Shown in pieces: positions 1 through 8,940 of a stretch of 64,000 nt of DNA. Position 1 is the first letter of the stretch. Every line of letters starts with the position of its first letter. The position numbers and the translations under genes are program-made. The DNA comes from Mesorhizobium liriopis (GTDB lineage: Bacteria; Pseudomonadota; Alphaproteobacteria; Rhizobiales; Rhizobiaceae). The DNA lies in NCBI RefSeq assembly GCF_024053505.1, contig NZ_JAMXQS010000002.1:248001-312000 (forward strand), in the 5' to 3' direction. The notes beneath the pieces are model-generated. The model made no database searches. It was not told the DNA's origin and worked only from the letters and a program-made list of their open reading frames with translations.

Positions 1-305
1 TCGGCTTCGAGCGCATCCTGTCTTCGGGCCGGGCGCGAACGGCCGTGGATGGCGCGGACGATCTGCGCCGTGCGCATGAAGCGGCGCGGGGCCGGATTGC
101 GATCATGGCCGGCTCGGGGGTGAACGCCGGCAATGTGGGTGCGCTTCGGCAGAAGGTTCCGCTCGACGAATGGCACGGCTCCTGTTCCGCACCCGTCGGC
201 ACGCCGTCAGCCCGCGCGGTCGAACTGGGTTTTGCAAGCCCCGGTGCCGCCAAGCGCACCAGCGTCAATGAAGTGCGGCGCATGAAGGCGGCCATCGCGC
301 GATAA
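1..305 (+). CDS. cutC: Copper homeostasis protein CutC, C-terminal part
   Basis: The reading frame is open from the window edge (first full codon at base 3) to TAA at 303-305. It encodes about 100 residues beginning GFERILSSGRARTAV and containing IMAGSGVNAGNV, both typical of the C-terminal half of the CutC TIM-barrel family. CutC is a cytoplasmic protein linked to copper homeostasis, although its biochemical role is still debated. The N-terminal half lies outside the window, so start and length cannot be judged. The next gene on the same strand begins about 100 bases later and need not be cotranscribed. The family call is based on the conserved GFERILxSG and GSGVN segments. Confidence 0.85.
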   Translation, partial: GFERILSSGRARTAVDGADDLRRAHEAARGRIAIMAGSGVNAGNVGALRQKVPLDEWHGSCSAPVGTPSARAVELGFASPGAAKRTSVNEVRRMKAAIAR

Positions 306-402
306 TCATCAAGACCGGGGCTGACGCCTCGAAAACAGACGCGCGACAGGGTGATCCCGGTTTCACTCGGTGCGCTCGAACCAGGATTTTGGAGGAACTC
401 TG

Positions 403-1758
403 ATGCCCATTGCCCTCAAGCCCGTCGCATTGCCCGATTTCGGCCCGCTGGGTCGCCAACCCACCGTGCCGCCTGCGACTTACGCGGCGCGTGCGGATGA
501 GCTTTATCGGCGTGCCGGTCTTGACTGGGTCGTGGTCTATGCCGATCGCGAGCATTTCGGGAATGTGATGTTCCTGTCCGGCTTCGAGCCGCGCTTCGAG
601 GAGGCGCTGCTGTTGCTGGGTCCTGGTGAGAGACGGGTGCTGATCACCGGCAACGAGTCGGAAAGCTATGCCGCACTCGCGCAATTGCCCGGTCTCGACG
701 TGATGCGCGCGCAAAGTCTGAGCCTAATGGGGCAGGACCGATCGGTGGAGCCCAAGCTCGCGATCCGCCTGCGCGATGCGGGTATCCGGCCCGGCGACAC
801 GGTGGGCCTGGTCGGCTGGAAATATTTCGAGCCCGAAGAAGACGAGGAAATCGCAGGCCTGTTCTTCGTGCCCGATTCCTTGGCCGGCATGCTGCGGCGT
901 CTGGCCGGCGAATTGCGTGACGTGACGCCCATCCTGATGCATCCCGAAACAGGGCTGCGTTCCGTGGTGGATGTGGATCAGATCGCCGCGTTCGAGTGGG
1001 CTGCCGCCCGCTGCTCATCGGCGCTCTGGCAGGTGGTGTCGAACGTGAAGGTCGGCGACACGGAGTTCTCGGCGCTCGGCCGTTTGCCTTACGAAGGCGA
1101 TCCGCTCAACGTGCACACGATGTTCGCCTCCGCCGGACCCGGCGGAGCGGTGATCGGCCTGCGCAGCCCTTCCGCGCGGCGATTGAGCAAGGGCGATGGC
1201 GTGACCACGGCGCTCGGCTTGTGGGGCGCCTTGTCGTCGCGCGCGGGGCTGCTGGATGACGGCAATGATGCGTTTCTCCTGAAGGCGAAGAGCTATTTCG
1301 AGGCGCTGATCGCCTGGTACCACACGGCCGAGATCGGCTTGCCGGGCGGCGAACTCTTTTCGGCGGTGACCGAAAAGCTGGCGCAAGGCGGGCTGCAATC
1401 GGCGCTCAATCCCGGCCATCTCGGTAGCCATGAGGAATGGCTTCATTCGCCGGTACGTCCCGGTTCGGACGATCGCCTGCGTTCCGGCATGGTGTTTCAG
1501 GTGGATGTGATCCCCGTGCCGATGCCGGCAGGCCAGGCGCTCAACAACGAGGACGCTGTGGTCTTCGCGGACGGCACATTGCGCGCCGAGCTGGCGCAGA
1601 AATATCCGGAAGCCTGGGCCCGGATCGAAGCGCGGCGTCGTTTCATGGCGGACCAGCTCGGCGTGCCGCTCAAGGACAGCATCCTGCCGCTGTCCTCGAC
1701 GCCGCTTTATCTGCCGCCGTTCTGGCTGAGGCCCGACCATGTGCTGGTGCGGGACTAA
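403..1758 (+). CDS. M24-like (creatinase/Xaa-Pro aminopeptidase fold) protein
   Basis: A protein of 451 residues with an N-terminal creatinase-type domain (VVYADREHFGNVMFLSGFEPRFEEALLLL) and a C-terminal half resembling the M24 pita-bread fold (SGMVFQVDVIPVP). The canonical M24 metal ligands (two Asp, one His, two Glu) are not obvious, so peptidase activity is doubtful and it may be a non-peptidase family member. The start at 403 is chosen because GGAGG lies at 391-395, 7 bases before ATG; an in-frame GTG at 370 has no such site. It is convergent with the esterase gene that ends 6 bases away. The substrate is unknown. Confidence 0.6.
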   Translation: MPIALKPVALPDFGPLGRQPTVPPATYAARADELYRRAGLDWVVVYADREHFGNVMFLSGFEPRFEEALLLLGPGERRVLITGNESESYAALAQLPGLDVMRAQSLSLMGQDRSVEPKLAIRLRDAGIRPGDTVGLVGWKYFEPEEDEEIAGLFFVPDSLAGMLRRLAGELRDVTPILMHPETGLRSVVDVDQIAAFEWAAARCSSALWQVVSNVKVGDTEFSALGRLPYEGDPLNVHTMFASAGPGGAVIGLRSPSARRLSKGDGVTTALGLWGALSSRAGLLDDGNDAFLLKAKSYFEALIAWYHTAEIGLPGGELFSAVTEKLAQGGLQSALNPGHLGSHEEWLHSPVRPGSDDRLRSGMVFQVDVIPVPMPAGQALNNEDAVVFADGTLRAELAQKYPEAWARIEARRRFMADQLGVPLKDSILPLSSTPLYLPPFWLRPDHVLVRD

Positions 1759-1764
1759 GCGCCT

Positions 1765-2622
1765 TTACTTCAGCTTGAAGGCAATCTGGATTGCGCGGCC
1801 GAGCGCCGGGGTCGGCACGCCCATATGGGTTTCGCCCGCAAACAACTCGAAGGAAGTGTGGAGGTTGGCACCCTCGGGTCGGGCGAGGCGTGCGGCCATT
1901 TCCTGCGCGTAAAGGATCGTGCGCGCTTTCCGCAGCTTTTCGAGCCGCTCCATCGCGTCGTCCTGCGTTTCCTGAAAGGGTGCGAGCCTGTCGCCTTCAT
2001 GTTCGCCCGCCGAGAGGTGGACGCTGGGGCGGATGGCCATATCGAAATCGGCGCGGGCTTCGGTTGCGAGCAGCCCGCAATCTTCCCAATAGATGGTCGG
2101 GCTGGCCGCGATGATCGTCTGGAACAGCGAGGGCCGCGTGAACAGCGTGTGGAGCGCGAAGAGGCCACCGAAGGAATGGCCGAACAGCGCGCGCCGTGTC
2201 GGGTCAATCGGCACCTGCGTCGCGATGAAGGGCAGAACCCGGCTCTCGATGAAATCACGAAAATCGTCCGCCCCGCCAGTGCGCACGTCCGGGCCGTTTG
2301 GCGTGAAGGGCGGGTAGGTGGTGCCGGGCGGCGGGCTCAGGTCCCAGGAGCGGCGAAGCGGATCATAGGCTTCGTCCGTCGGATAGCCGAGGGCCGCGAT
2401 CACGCCCCAGCCGACATTCGTGCCTTTCGGGTAGTGGGCCTGGGCACGCAGCGCATCGACCGCCGTGCCGAAGCAGGCGTTGCCGTCCGTCATGGCGAGC
2501 AGCGGCCAGCCCTCCGCTGGCGCCTCTCCGGGCGGCACGAAGAGGAGGAGGCGGCGGACCGCCCCCGTCTCGTCTTCGATGTCGTGAACGCTCGCGCCTT
2601 GAAGCGTGTAGGCTCGGCTCAT
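1765..2622 (-). CDS. Siderophore esterase-like alpha/beta hydrolase
   Basis: A protein of 285 residues with an alpha/beta-hydrolase core of the Fes/IroE/YbbA esterase group. The nucleophile elbow GHSFGG places the catalytic Ser near residue 150, and GETHMGVP near the C-terminus probably supplies the His. No signal peptide is seen, so a cytoplasmic role is expected. It starts one base after the stop of the TonB-dependent receptor gene and is surely cotranscribed with it. The pair suggests uptake of a ferric siderophore followed by hydrolysis to release iron. The start at 2622 is preferred over an upstream in-frame ATG at 2679 because that one would lie inside the receptor gene. The siderophore itself cannot be deduced. 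Confidence 0.75.
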   Translation of the reverse strand: MSRAYTLQGASVHDIEDETGAVRRLLLFVPPGEAPAEGWPLLAMTDGNACFGTAVDALRAQAHYPKGTNVGWGVIAALGYPTDEAYDPLRRSWDLSPPPGTTYPPFTPNGPDVRTGGADDFRDFIESRVLPFIATQVPIDPTRRALFGHSFGGLFALHTLFTRPSLFQTIIAASPTIYWEDCGLLATEARADFDMAIRPSVHLSAGEHEGDRLAPFQETQDDAMERLEKLRKARTILYAQEMAARLARPEGANLHTSFELFAGETHMGVPTPALGRAIQIAFKLK

Positions 2623-2623
2623 C

Positions 2624-4783
2624 TCAGAACCGGTAGCGCAGGCTGCCGATGATCTGGCGGCCCTCGTCGCGATAGCCATAAGCGCTCGAATAGGTCACCG
2701 CGCGCTCGTCGAAGACGTTCTTGACGTTGAGCTGCGCTTCCGCGCCCTTCATGCTTTCATTGAGCTTGCCGAGGTCGAAGGAGACCTTTGTGTCCACCAG
2801 AAAGCGCGCGTCGTTTTCGGTCGTGTTGGCATCGTCGCCGAAGCTCTTGCTGGAATAGCGCAAGCCCAACCCCAGCCCCAGGCCTTCCGCCGGGCCGCCG
2901 CCGAACAGGTAATCGCCCCAGATCGAGAATTCATGCGCTGGAATGCCCGACGGCACGTTTCCCGCATTATCGCCTTCGGTGATCTCGAGGTCGAGATAGG
3001 TATAGGCGGCCGTCAGGTTGATGCCGTTGGGCAGGCTGGTGGAGGCTTCGAGTTCCAGGCCCTGCGAGCGCACCTCGCCACGCTGGACCTGGAAGCCGAC
3101 ATTGTCGGGGTCGGTGGCCAGAACATTGGACTGGATGATCTGGAAGACGGCGGCACTCGCCGACAGGTTGAGGTCGGTCGGCTGGTATTTCACGCCGGCT
3201 TCGATCTGCTCGCCCTCGGTCGGCTGGAAGGAGCCACCGCCGAAGCTCGCGCCGATGGTCGGCGCGAACGACGTGGAATAGCTCACATAGGGCGCGATGC
3301 CGTTGTCGAAGAGATAGCCCAGGCCCACGCGGCCCGAGAAATGCTCGTCGTCCTGCTCGGAATCCGTGCCCAACCCGTCATGGGCGATGTCCTGGCTGTT
3401 GAGCCAGTCGTAGCGGCCGCCCAGCGTCAGGATGAACCTGTTCCATTCCAGCTGGTCCTGCAGGTAGATGCCTGTCTGGCGCTGCTTGGTGGTGACATCG
3501 CGGAAATTATAGTCTGGCCGATCGATGTCCTGCTCGCCATAGTTCAGGTCTGAAAGGTCCAGATCGGGGGCGGTGCCGAAGCCGATCTTGTCGTTCACAT
3601 CGACATAATTGTAGTCGAGCCCCATCAGCACCGTATGGCCGACGGCACCTGTCTGGAACTTGGCTTCGGCCTGGTTGTCGACAGCGAATGAATCGAGCTT
3701 GTCGGTGATCAGGCCCGTCGAACGGTTCGCGAAAAGCCGGTCGGGCGTGATGGCGTCGATGCCGGTATAGGGCACATCGGCATAGATATGAACGTAGCGC
3801 AGGTTCTGACGCACGCTCCAGGTTTCGTTGAAGCGGTGCTCGAATTCGTAGCCGATCCGGCCCTGATCCTGCACGAAGGTCCCGAATGCGGGATCGCCGG
3901 ATTCGAGATTGGTGATCCGACCATTCTCGTTGAAGTAGGACGAGTTGCCCCCGGTCTCGACGTGGGAATACTCGCCGAGGATCGTCAGCTGCGTGTCGCG
4001 GTCGTCCGAGCGGAAGGTAAGCGCGGGCGCGATGGTGATCTTGTCGTCGGGCACGGAGCGCAGCTCGGTATCGGACTGGCGGACCATGCCGGTCAGGCGG
4101 AACAGCGCGTTGTCGCTGTTGGCGAGCGGACCGGAAAAGTCGAACTGGCCCTGATAGCGGTTGTGGCTGCCCGCCTGCACCTCGACCTCGCGGAAGGGCG
4201 TTTCAGTCGGGCGCTTGGACACGAGGTTGACCACGCCGCCGGGCGAGCCGCCGCCGTAAAGCACGGAGCTCGGTCCCTTGAGGATCGAGATGGAGTCGAG
4301 CCCGTAAGGCTCGGTCTTGAAGATCGAGAAATTGCCGGTCAGCTCGCGCAAACCGTCGCGGTAGACGCCGTTATAAGTCACGTCGAAGCCACGAATGGTG
4401 AAGGCGTCGAAGCGGTTGTCGAAGCCGAAGGCGCCGATGCGCACGCCGGGCGTATAGGTGAGCGCTTCCTTCAGCGTCTGCACGCGGCGGTCGTCGAGCT
4501 GCTTGCGGGTGACGACGTTGACGGCCTGCGGCACCTTCACGAGCGGCGTGTCGGTCTTGGTCGCGACTTTCGCACGTGTCGCCACATAGCCATCCTGGGC
4601 CACGCCACCGCCCACGCCGTTGCCGGCATTATCCGTGCCGGCCCCTTCCACCGTCACGGTTTCGAGCTCAACCGTGTCCTGTGCGAAAGCGATGCCGGGC
4701 AAGAGGAGAAGCGCAGTCGAGACGAGCAGGCTGGCCTTGCGTGAGCGTGCTCGGGTGCGATCGGCGACCGATCTGGAATGCAT
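2624..4783 (-). CDS. TonB-dependent siderophore receptor
   Basis: An outer-membrane receptor of 719 residues. A signal peptide covers residues 1-34 (cleavage after AFA), followed by the TonB-box-like DTVELETVTVEG. A plug domain follows, with VPQAVNVVTRKQL and the conserved SILKGPSSVLYGGGSPGGVVN, and then a 22-strand barrel ending in YRF with a terminal aromatic residue. It resembles the FhuA/FoxA/FpvA siderophore receptor group and would import a ferric siderophore with TonB-ExbBD energy. The esterase gene follows directly, and a TGA-N9-TCA iron-type operator lies 58 bases upstream of the start, so expression in low iron is likely. The exact ligand is not predictable from sequence. Confidence 0.9.
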   Translation of the reverse strand: MHSRSVADRTRARSRKASLLVSTALLLLPGIAFAQDTVELETVTVEGAGTDNAGNGVGGGVAQDGYVATRAKVATKTDTPLVKVPQAVNVVTRKQLDDRRVQTLKEALTYTPGVRIGAFGFDNRFDAFTIRGFDVTYNGVYRDGLRELTGNFSIFKTEPYGLDSISILKGPSSVLYGGGSPGGVVNLVSKRPTETPFREVEVQAGSHNRYQGQFDFSGPLANSDNALFRLTGMVRQSDTELRSVPDDKITIAPALTFRSDDRDTQLTILGEYSHVETGGNSSYFNENGRITNLESGDPAFGTFVQDQGRIGYEFEHRFNETWSVRQNLRYVHIYADVPYTGIDAITPDRLFANRSTGLITDKLDSFAVDNQAEAKFQTGAVGHTVLMGLDYNYVDVNDKIGFGTAPDLDLSDLNYGEQDIDRPDYNFRDVTTKQRQTGIYLQDQLEWNRFILTLGGRYDWLNSQDIAHDGLGTDSEQDDEHFSGRVGLGYLFDNGIAPYVSYSTSFAPTIGASFGGGSFQPTEGEQIEAGVKYQPTDLNLSASAAVFQIIQSNVLATDPDNVGFQVQRGEVRSQGLELEASTSLPNGINLTAAYTYLDLEITEGDNAGNVPSGIPAHEFSIWGDYLFGGGPAEGLGLGLGLRYSSKSFGDDANTTENDARFLVDTKVSFDLGKLNESMKGAEAQLNVKNVFDERAVTYSSAYGYRDEGRQIIGSLRYRF

Positions 4784-4840
4784 GTAATGTCCCTCAAGAT
4801 TGCAGCATGGCGCTGCCCCCGAGAGGTCTTCTCGATATTA

Positions 4841-4855
4841 TGACTTCATGAGTCA
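4841..4855 (-). promoter_or_regulatory. Probable RirA-type iron-responsive operator (IRO box)
   Basis: A perfect 5-bp inverted repeat, TGACT-TCATG-AGTCA, lies 58 bases before the siderophore receptor start, in the divergent region with the DUF2218 gene. It fits the TGA-N9-TCA consensus described for the rhizobial iron regulator RirA. This is a consensus match plus sensible context; binding has not been shown. Confidence 0.6.
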
Positions 4856-4953
4856 ACTATTCTATTGCATAGCGCGAGGAGCTCGAAAAGCGTGCGTTGC
4901 GCCGATGCAACATGCCATTTGCGAGCCCCGCCAAGCAGGAAAGGAAAAGAACA

Positions 4954-5241
4954 ATGCCTGAATCGACAACCCGCTTCGAAACGCCGAGTGCCGACAAATA
5001 TATCAAGCAGCTCTGCAAGCATTTCGGACACCGGGTCGAGACCACGGTGGGCGACAACACCGGCACCTGCCGTTTCGAGATCGGCACGGCCCAGCTCGAC
5101 GCCGATGCTTCGGCCCTGGCCATCCGCTTGGAGGCGGAAGACGAGGAGAGGCTCAAGCAGATGCAGCACGTGATCGAGAGCCACCTGCTGCGCTTCGCCT
5201 TCCGCGAAGAGCCAGGCGCGCTGGAATGGCGCTCGGCGTAA
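4954..5241 (+). CDS. DUF2218 domain protein
   Basis: A small protein of 95 residues matching the DUF2218 family, whose members are about 90-100 residues long. Visible family features are the N-terminal KYIKQLCKHFGHRV segment, a central FEIGTAQLDADASALAIRLEAED strand-rich part and the C-terminal HVIESHLLRFAFREE. The start is at 4954, behind an AGGAAAAG purine-rich site. It is divergent from the siderophore receptor and shares its regulatory region. In proteobacteria this family often sits beside iron-uptake genes, as here, so a role linked to iron is plausible but unproven. Its end is 6 bases from the end of the convergent aminopeptidase gene. Confidence 0.75.
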   Translation: MPESTTRFETPSADKYIKQLCKHFGHRVETTVGDNTGTCRFEIGTAQLDADASALAIRLEAEDEERLKQMQHVIESHLLRFAFREEPGALEWRSA

Positions 5242-5247
5242 AGCTCG

Positions 5248-6504
5248 TCAGGCCCACTCACCCTTGCGGAACACCGGCACGCGGCTGCCGTCCGGCTTGA
5301 TGCCGTCGATGTCGGTGTCGCCCGAGCCGATCATCCAGTCGATATGGATCAGACTCTTGTTGCCGCCCTGGGCAGCGATCTGGTCGGGCGTGATCGTGTC
5401 GCCGTCCACGAAGCACTTCGAATAGCACTGGCCGAGCGCGATGTGGCACGACGCGTTTTCGTCGAACAGCGTGTTGTAGAACAGGATGCCGCTTTTCGAG
5501 ATCGGCGAGGAATGCGGCACGAGCGCCACTTCGCCCAGGCGGCGCGCGCCGTCGTCGGTGTCGAGCACCTTGTTGAGAACGGCTTCGCCCTTCGACGCCT
5601 TGGCCTCCACGATGCGGCCGCCCTCGAAGCGCACCGCGATGTCGTCGATCAGCGTGCCTTGATAGGACAGTGGCTTGGTCGAGCGCACATGGCCTTCGAC
5701 GCGCAGGGCGTGCGGCGTGGTGAAGACCTCTTCGGTCGGGATATTCGGGTTGCAGGTGATGCCGTTCTTGGCCGAGGACGCGCCGCCCTGCCAAAGGTGG
5801 TTGTCGGCGAGGCCGATCGTGAGATCCGTGCCGGGGCCGGAGAAATGCAGGCTCTCGAAGCGCTGGCCGTTGAGCCATTCGGTGCGGGTGGCGAGCGCCC
5901 TGTTGTGCGCGTCCCAAGCCGAAACGGGGTCGTCATTGTCCACGCGCGAGGCGGCGAAGATGGCTTCCGCAAGTTTCGACACGGCGACGCTTTCCTCGTC
6001 ATGGGGAAGGACGAGCTTCGCCCAGGCGGTGCCCGGAAAGGCGACGATGTTCCAATTGACGTCGAAGCCGGTGATCTTTTCGAGCGCCGGGCGATAGGCG
6101 GCCGAGTTCGCCTTGTTGGCGCGTGCGACCTTGGCGGGGTCTTCGTTCGCGAGAAGCATCGGATTGTCGCCGGTGATGGCAAGGCGCGCGGTGTTCTTGC
6201 TGAACGCCTTCGCCATGCCCTCATAGAGCCAGTCGGCAGCATGGTCGAAGCTCGCATCGGGCGCCTCGCGGTAGCGGGACAGCGTGATCTCCTCATCGGC
6301 GAAGAAGGGCGTGACGATGCCCGCACCCGCCGCATAGGCGTGATGAGCGATGCGCCGCACCAGCGGGAGCGCGGCGATAGGGCCGGTCAGAAGCAGGTCC
6401 TGGCCCGGTTCGAGCCGCAGGCCCACTTTCACCGCCACCTGCGCCAGCCGGTCGAGCTTCACCGGATCGATGCTTTGAATGCCGCCGGGGGATTGGATGG
6501 TCAT
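5248..6504 (-). CDS. M29 family aminopeptidase (AmpS/thermophilic metalloprotease type)
   Basis: A cytoplasmic metallo-aminopeptidase of 418 residues, the usual M29 length. The metal-site residues are in the expected pattern: His354, Tyr361, then HID with His387 and Asp389, which is the same spacing as His345/Tyr352/His378/Asp380 of AmpS. An upstream Glu in LGEVALV is a probable further ligand. The family removes N-terminal amino acids from peptides using two metal ions. The start at 6504 is chosen because AGGAGC lies just before it; in-frame codons further upstream lack a ribosome site. It is divergent from the ABC-F gene across 194 bases in which no clear operator was seen. Confidence 0.88.
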   Translation of the reverse strand: MTIQSPGGIQSIDPVKLDRLAQVAVKVGLRLEPGQDLLLTGPIAALPLVRRIAHHAYAAGAGIVTPFFADEEITLSRYREAPDASFDHAADWLYEGMAKAFSKNTARLAITGDNPMLLANEDPAKVARANKANSAAYRPALEKITGFDVNWNIVAFPGTAWAKLVLPHDEESVAVSKLAEAIFAASRVDNDDPVSAWDAHNRALATRTEWLNGQRFESLHFSGPGTDLTIGLADNHLWQGGASSAKNGITCNPNIPTEEVFTTPHALRVEGHVRSTKPLSYQGTLIDDIAVRFEGGRIVEAKASKGEAVLNKVLDTDDGARRLGEVALVPHSSPISKSGILFYNTLFDENASCHIALGQCYSKCFVDGDTITPDQIAAQGGNKSLIHIDWMIGSGDTDIDGIKPDGSRVPVFRKGEWA

Positions 6505-6698
6505 GGCTTTGGCTCCTGAACCTTTGTCGCGCTTTGCTTGCGCCATCGGGGCGAGGTGAACAAGACACAATTCGAATGCGAAAGCCTTCGGGCCGACCGC
6601 GAAAGCCTCTCGGGCCTTGTGCAACTGCGAAGGCAATGGTCTAGGACGCGCGGCCCGAAAGGAAAGGGCCTGCCCATTTCCAAAGTCCTGAGAATTCC

Positions 6699-8321
6699 AT
6701 GATCCGTCTCGAAAGCATCGGCAAGCAGAACGGCAAGCAGATCGTGTTCATCGAGGCGTCCGCCGCGATCCAGCGCGGCGAGAAGGTCGGGCTGGTGGGT
6801 CCGAACGGTGCCGGCAAGACCACGCTCTTCCGCATGATCACCGGCGAGGAGCAGCCCGACGAAGGACAGGTCTCGACCGATCGCGGCGTGCGCATCGGCT
6901 ATTTCTCTCAGGATGTGGGTGATATGGGCGGCCGCTCGGCTGTGGCCGAGGTGATGGACGGCGTCGGGCCCGTCAGCCAGCTCGCCGCCGAGATGGCCGA
7001 GCTCGAGGCCGCGATGGGCGATCCCGACCGCGCGGACGAGATGGACGAGATCATTTCCCGCTACGGCGAGGTGCAGGGCCGCTTCGACGAGCTCGATGGC
7101 TATGCGCTCGACGGCCGCGCGCGTGAGGTGCTGGACGGTCTGGGCTTTTCCCAGGAGATGATGAACGGCGATGTGGGCGCGCTTTCGGGCGGCTGGAAGA
7201 TGCGCGTGGCGCTCGCCAAGATCCTCTTGATGCGCCCCGACATGATGCTGCTCGACGAGCCGAGCAACCACCTGGACATCGAAAGCCTGATCTGGCTCGA
7301 GAACTTCCTGCAGGGCTTCGACGGCGCGATCCTGATGACCTCGCACGACCGCGCCTTCATGAACCGCATCGTCAACAAGATCGTCGAGATCGATGCCGGC
7401 GCGCTCACCACCTATTCCGGCGACTACGAGTTCTACCAGGGTCAGCGCCTGTTGAACGAAGCCCAGCAGCAGGCGCAGTTCGAGCGCCAGCAGGCGATGC
7501 TTGCCAAGGAGATCGCCTTTATCGAGCGCTTCAAGGCGCGGGCCTCTCACGCGGCCCAGGTGCAGAGCCGGGTGAAGAAGCTCGAAAAGATCGAAAAGGT
7601 CGAGCCGCCGAAGCGCCAGCAGACCGTGCGCTTCGAGTTCCAGCCCGCACCACGCTCGGGCGAGGATGTCGCGACGCTCAAGAACGTGCACAAGAGCTAT
7701 GGCAGCCGCACGATCTACGACGGGCTCGACTTCCAGATCCGCCGCCGCGAGCGCTGGTGCGTGATGGGCGTGAACGGGGCGGGCAAGTCCACGCTCTTGA
7801 AGCTCGTCGCGGGCGCCTCCGACCCCGACCAGGGCGCGGTGTCGCGGGGGCCCAGCGTCAAGATGGCCTATTTCGCGCAGCACGCGATGGAGCTGCTCGA
7901 CGGCGAGCGCACCGTCCTGCAATCGCTGGAAGACTCGTTTCCTCAGGCGGGCCAGGCGCCCTTGCGCGCGCTCGCCGGCTGCTTCGGCTTTTCGGGCGAC
8001 GAGATCGAGAAGAAGTGCCGCGTGCTCTCGGGCGGTGAGAAGGCGCGGCTGGTGATGGCCAAGATGCTGTTCGATCCACCGAACTTTCTGGTTCTCGACG
8101 AGCCCACCAACCACCTCGACATCGCCACCAAGCAGATGCTGATCGAAGCGCTTTCGCGCTACGAGGGCGCGATGCTGTTCGTGAGCCACGACCGCCACTT
8201 CCTCGCGGCCCTGTCGAACCGTGTGCTGGAACTCACGCAAGACGGCATCCACGCCTATGGCGGCGGCTACACCGAATATGTGGAGCGCACGGGGCAGGAG
8301 GCGCCGGGTCTACGCGGCTGA
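6699..8321 (+). CDS. ABC-F family ATPase
   Basis: A soluble protein of 540 residues with two ABC ATPase domains and no membrane segment, the hallmark of the ABC-F group. Domain 1 has Walker A GPNGAGKTT near residue 34, the signature LSGGWKMR and Walker B LLDEPSNHLD. Domain 2 has [17 protein letters not shown] and VLDEPTNHLD. The charged linker between the domains (RFKARASHAAQVQSRVKKLEKIEKV) corresponds to the P-site tRNA-interacting motif. Family members act on ribosomes, either freeing stalled complexes or giving antibiotic protection. The arrangement looks most like YbiT/Uup housekeeping members rather than an acquired resistance factor. The stop codon abuts a short dispersed-repeat-like palindrome. 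Confidence 0.88.
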   Translation: MIRLESIGKQNGKQIVFIEASAAIQRGEKVGLVGPNGAGKTTLFRMITGEEQPDEGQVSTDRGVRIGYFSQDVGDMGGRSAVAEVMDGVGPVSQLAAEMAELEAAMGDPDRADEMDEIISRYGEVQGRFDELDGYALDGRAREVLDGLGFSQEMMNGDVGALSGGWKMRVALAKILLMRPDMMLLDEPSNHLDIESLIWLENFLQGFDGAILMTSHDRAFMNRIVNKIVEIDAGALTTYSGDYEFYQGQRLLNEAQQQAQFERQQAMLAKEIAFIERFKARASHAAQVQSRVKKLEKIEKVEPPKRQQTVRFEFQPAPRSGEDVATLKNVHKSYGSRTIYDGLDFQIRRRERWCVMGVNGAGKSTLLKLVAGASDPDQGAVSRGPSVKMAYFAQHAMELLDGERTVLQSLEDSFPQAGQAPLRALAGCFGFSGDEIEKKCRVLSGGEKARLVMAKMLFDPPNFLVLDEPTNHLDIATKQMLIEALSRYEGAMLFVSHDRHFLAALSNRVLELTQDGIHAYGGGYTEYVERTGQEAPGLRG

Positions 8322-8341
8322 CCCTTCGACAAGTTCAGGGT
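8321..8341. repeat. Short dispersed-repeat-like palindrome
   Basis: Twenty-one bases with complementary ends ACCCT and AGGGT around TTCGACAAGTTC, starting at the last base of the ABC-F stop codon. The CTTCGACAAG-TCAGGG pattern resembles a very common short intergenic repeat of many GC-rich genomes. I see one copy in this window, so repeat status rests on resemblance only. Confidence 0.4.
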
Positions 8342-8369
8342 GTCAAAGGCCCAATATTGATCTTTGACA
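8341..8369. promoter_or_regulatory. Inverted repeat upstream of the DUF2243 gene
   Basis: A perfect 8-bp inverted repeat, TGTCAAAG and CTTTGACA, is separated by 13 bases that themselves contain the palindrome CAATATTG. It sits 50-78 bases before the DUF2243 start codon. It could be an operator or a stem-loop after the ABC-F gene; no U-tract follows, which argues against a terminator. Confidence 0.35.
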
Positions 8370-8418
8370 GCGCGAGACGAAGCTGTGCCGCCTACCCTTC
8401 CAATCGAAGGAGAACCGG

Positions 8419-8907
8419 ATGGACGACATGCAAGACCGGCGCTTTCCCGTCGGGGCCGGCATTCTGCTGGGTCTCGGGCTGGGCGGCTTCTTCGACGGGA
8501 TCGTGCTGCACCAGATCCTGCAATGGCATCATATGGCGACAAGCGCGGGGTTGCCCGCCGACACGCTGAGCAATCTCCGGCTCAATGTGATGCTCGACGG
8601 CTTTTTTCATGCCGCCACCTATCTGTTCACGGCGGCCGGTCTTTTCCTTCTCTGGCGCGATGCGCGCAAGGAGCATTTCCGCTGGTCGGCGAGGCTGCTC
8701 TTTGCCGCGATGCTGATGGGCTTCGGTCTTTTCAACCTCGTCGAGGGCGTGGTCGACCACCATCTGCTCGGACTGCACCATGTGAACGAGACGGTGCCGC
8801 GCGAGCAGTGGGTCTATTGGGATATCGGGTTCCTCGTCTGGGGCGCCGCGATGCTCGTGGGAGGCTGGGCTTTTTATCGCGGTGGCCGCGCAAGCCACCC
8901 GGCCTGA
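8419..8907 (+). CDS. DUF2243 integral membrane protein
   Basis: A protein of 162 residues with four predicted membrane helices, near residues 10-28, 60-78, 92-110 and 132-152. It shows the family signature GFFDGIVLHQILQWHHM, with further conserved His residues (FHAATYLF, VDHHLLGLHHV). The His-rich membrane setting suggests metal or heme coordination, but the family has no firmly assigned function. The ATG at 8419 follows AAGGAGAA. It stands alone on the plus strand and is convergent with the glycan operon end at 8941. Confidence 0.8.
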   Translation: MDDMQDRRFPVGAGILLGLGLGGFFDGIVLHQILQWHHMATSAGLPADTLSNLRLNVMLDGFFHAATYLFTAAGLFLLWRDARKEHFRWSARLLFAAMLMGFGLFNLVEGVVDHHLLGLHHVNETVPREQWVYWDIGFLVWGAAMLVGGWAFYRGGRASHPA

Positions 8908-8940
8908 GAGATTCTGCCCGCGTCCAGCATGAACCGGCCG

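Noticed and set aside
6501-8252. Minus-strand open frame of 583 codons opposite the ABC-F gene
   Set aside because: His/Ala/Leu-rich shadow without any domain; the plus strand has full Walker and signature motifs.
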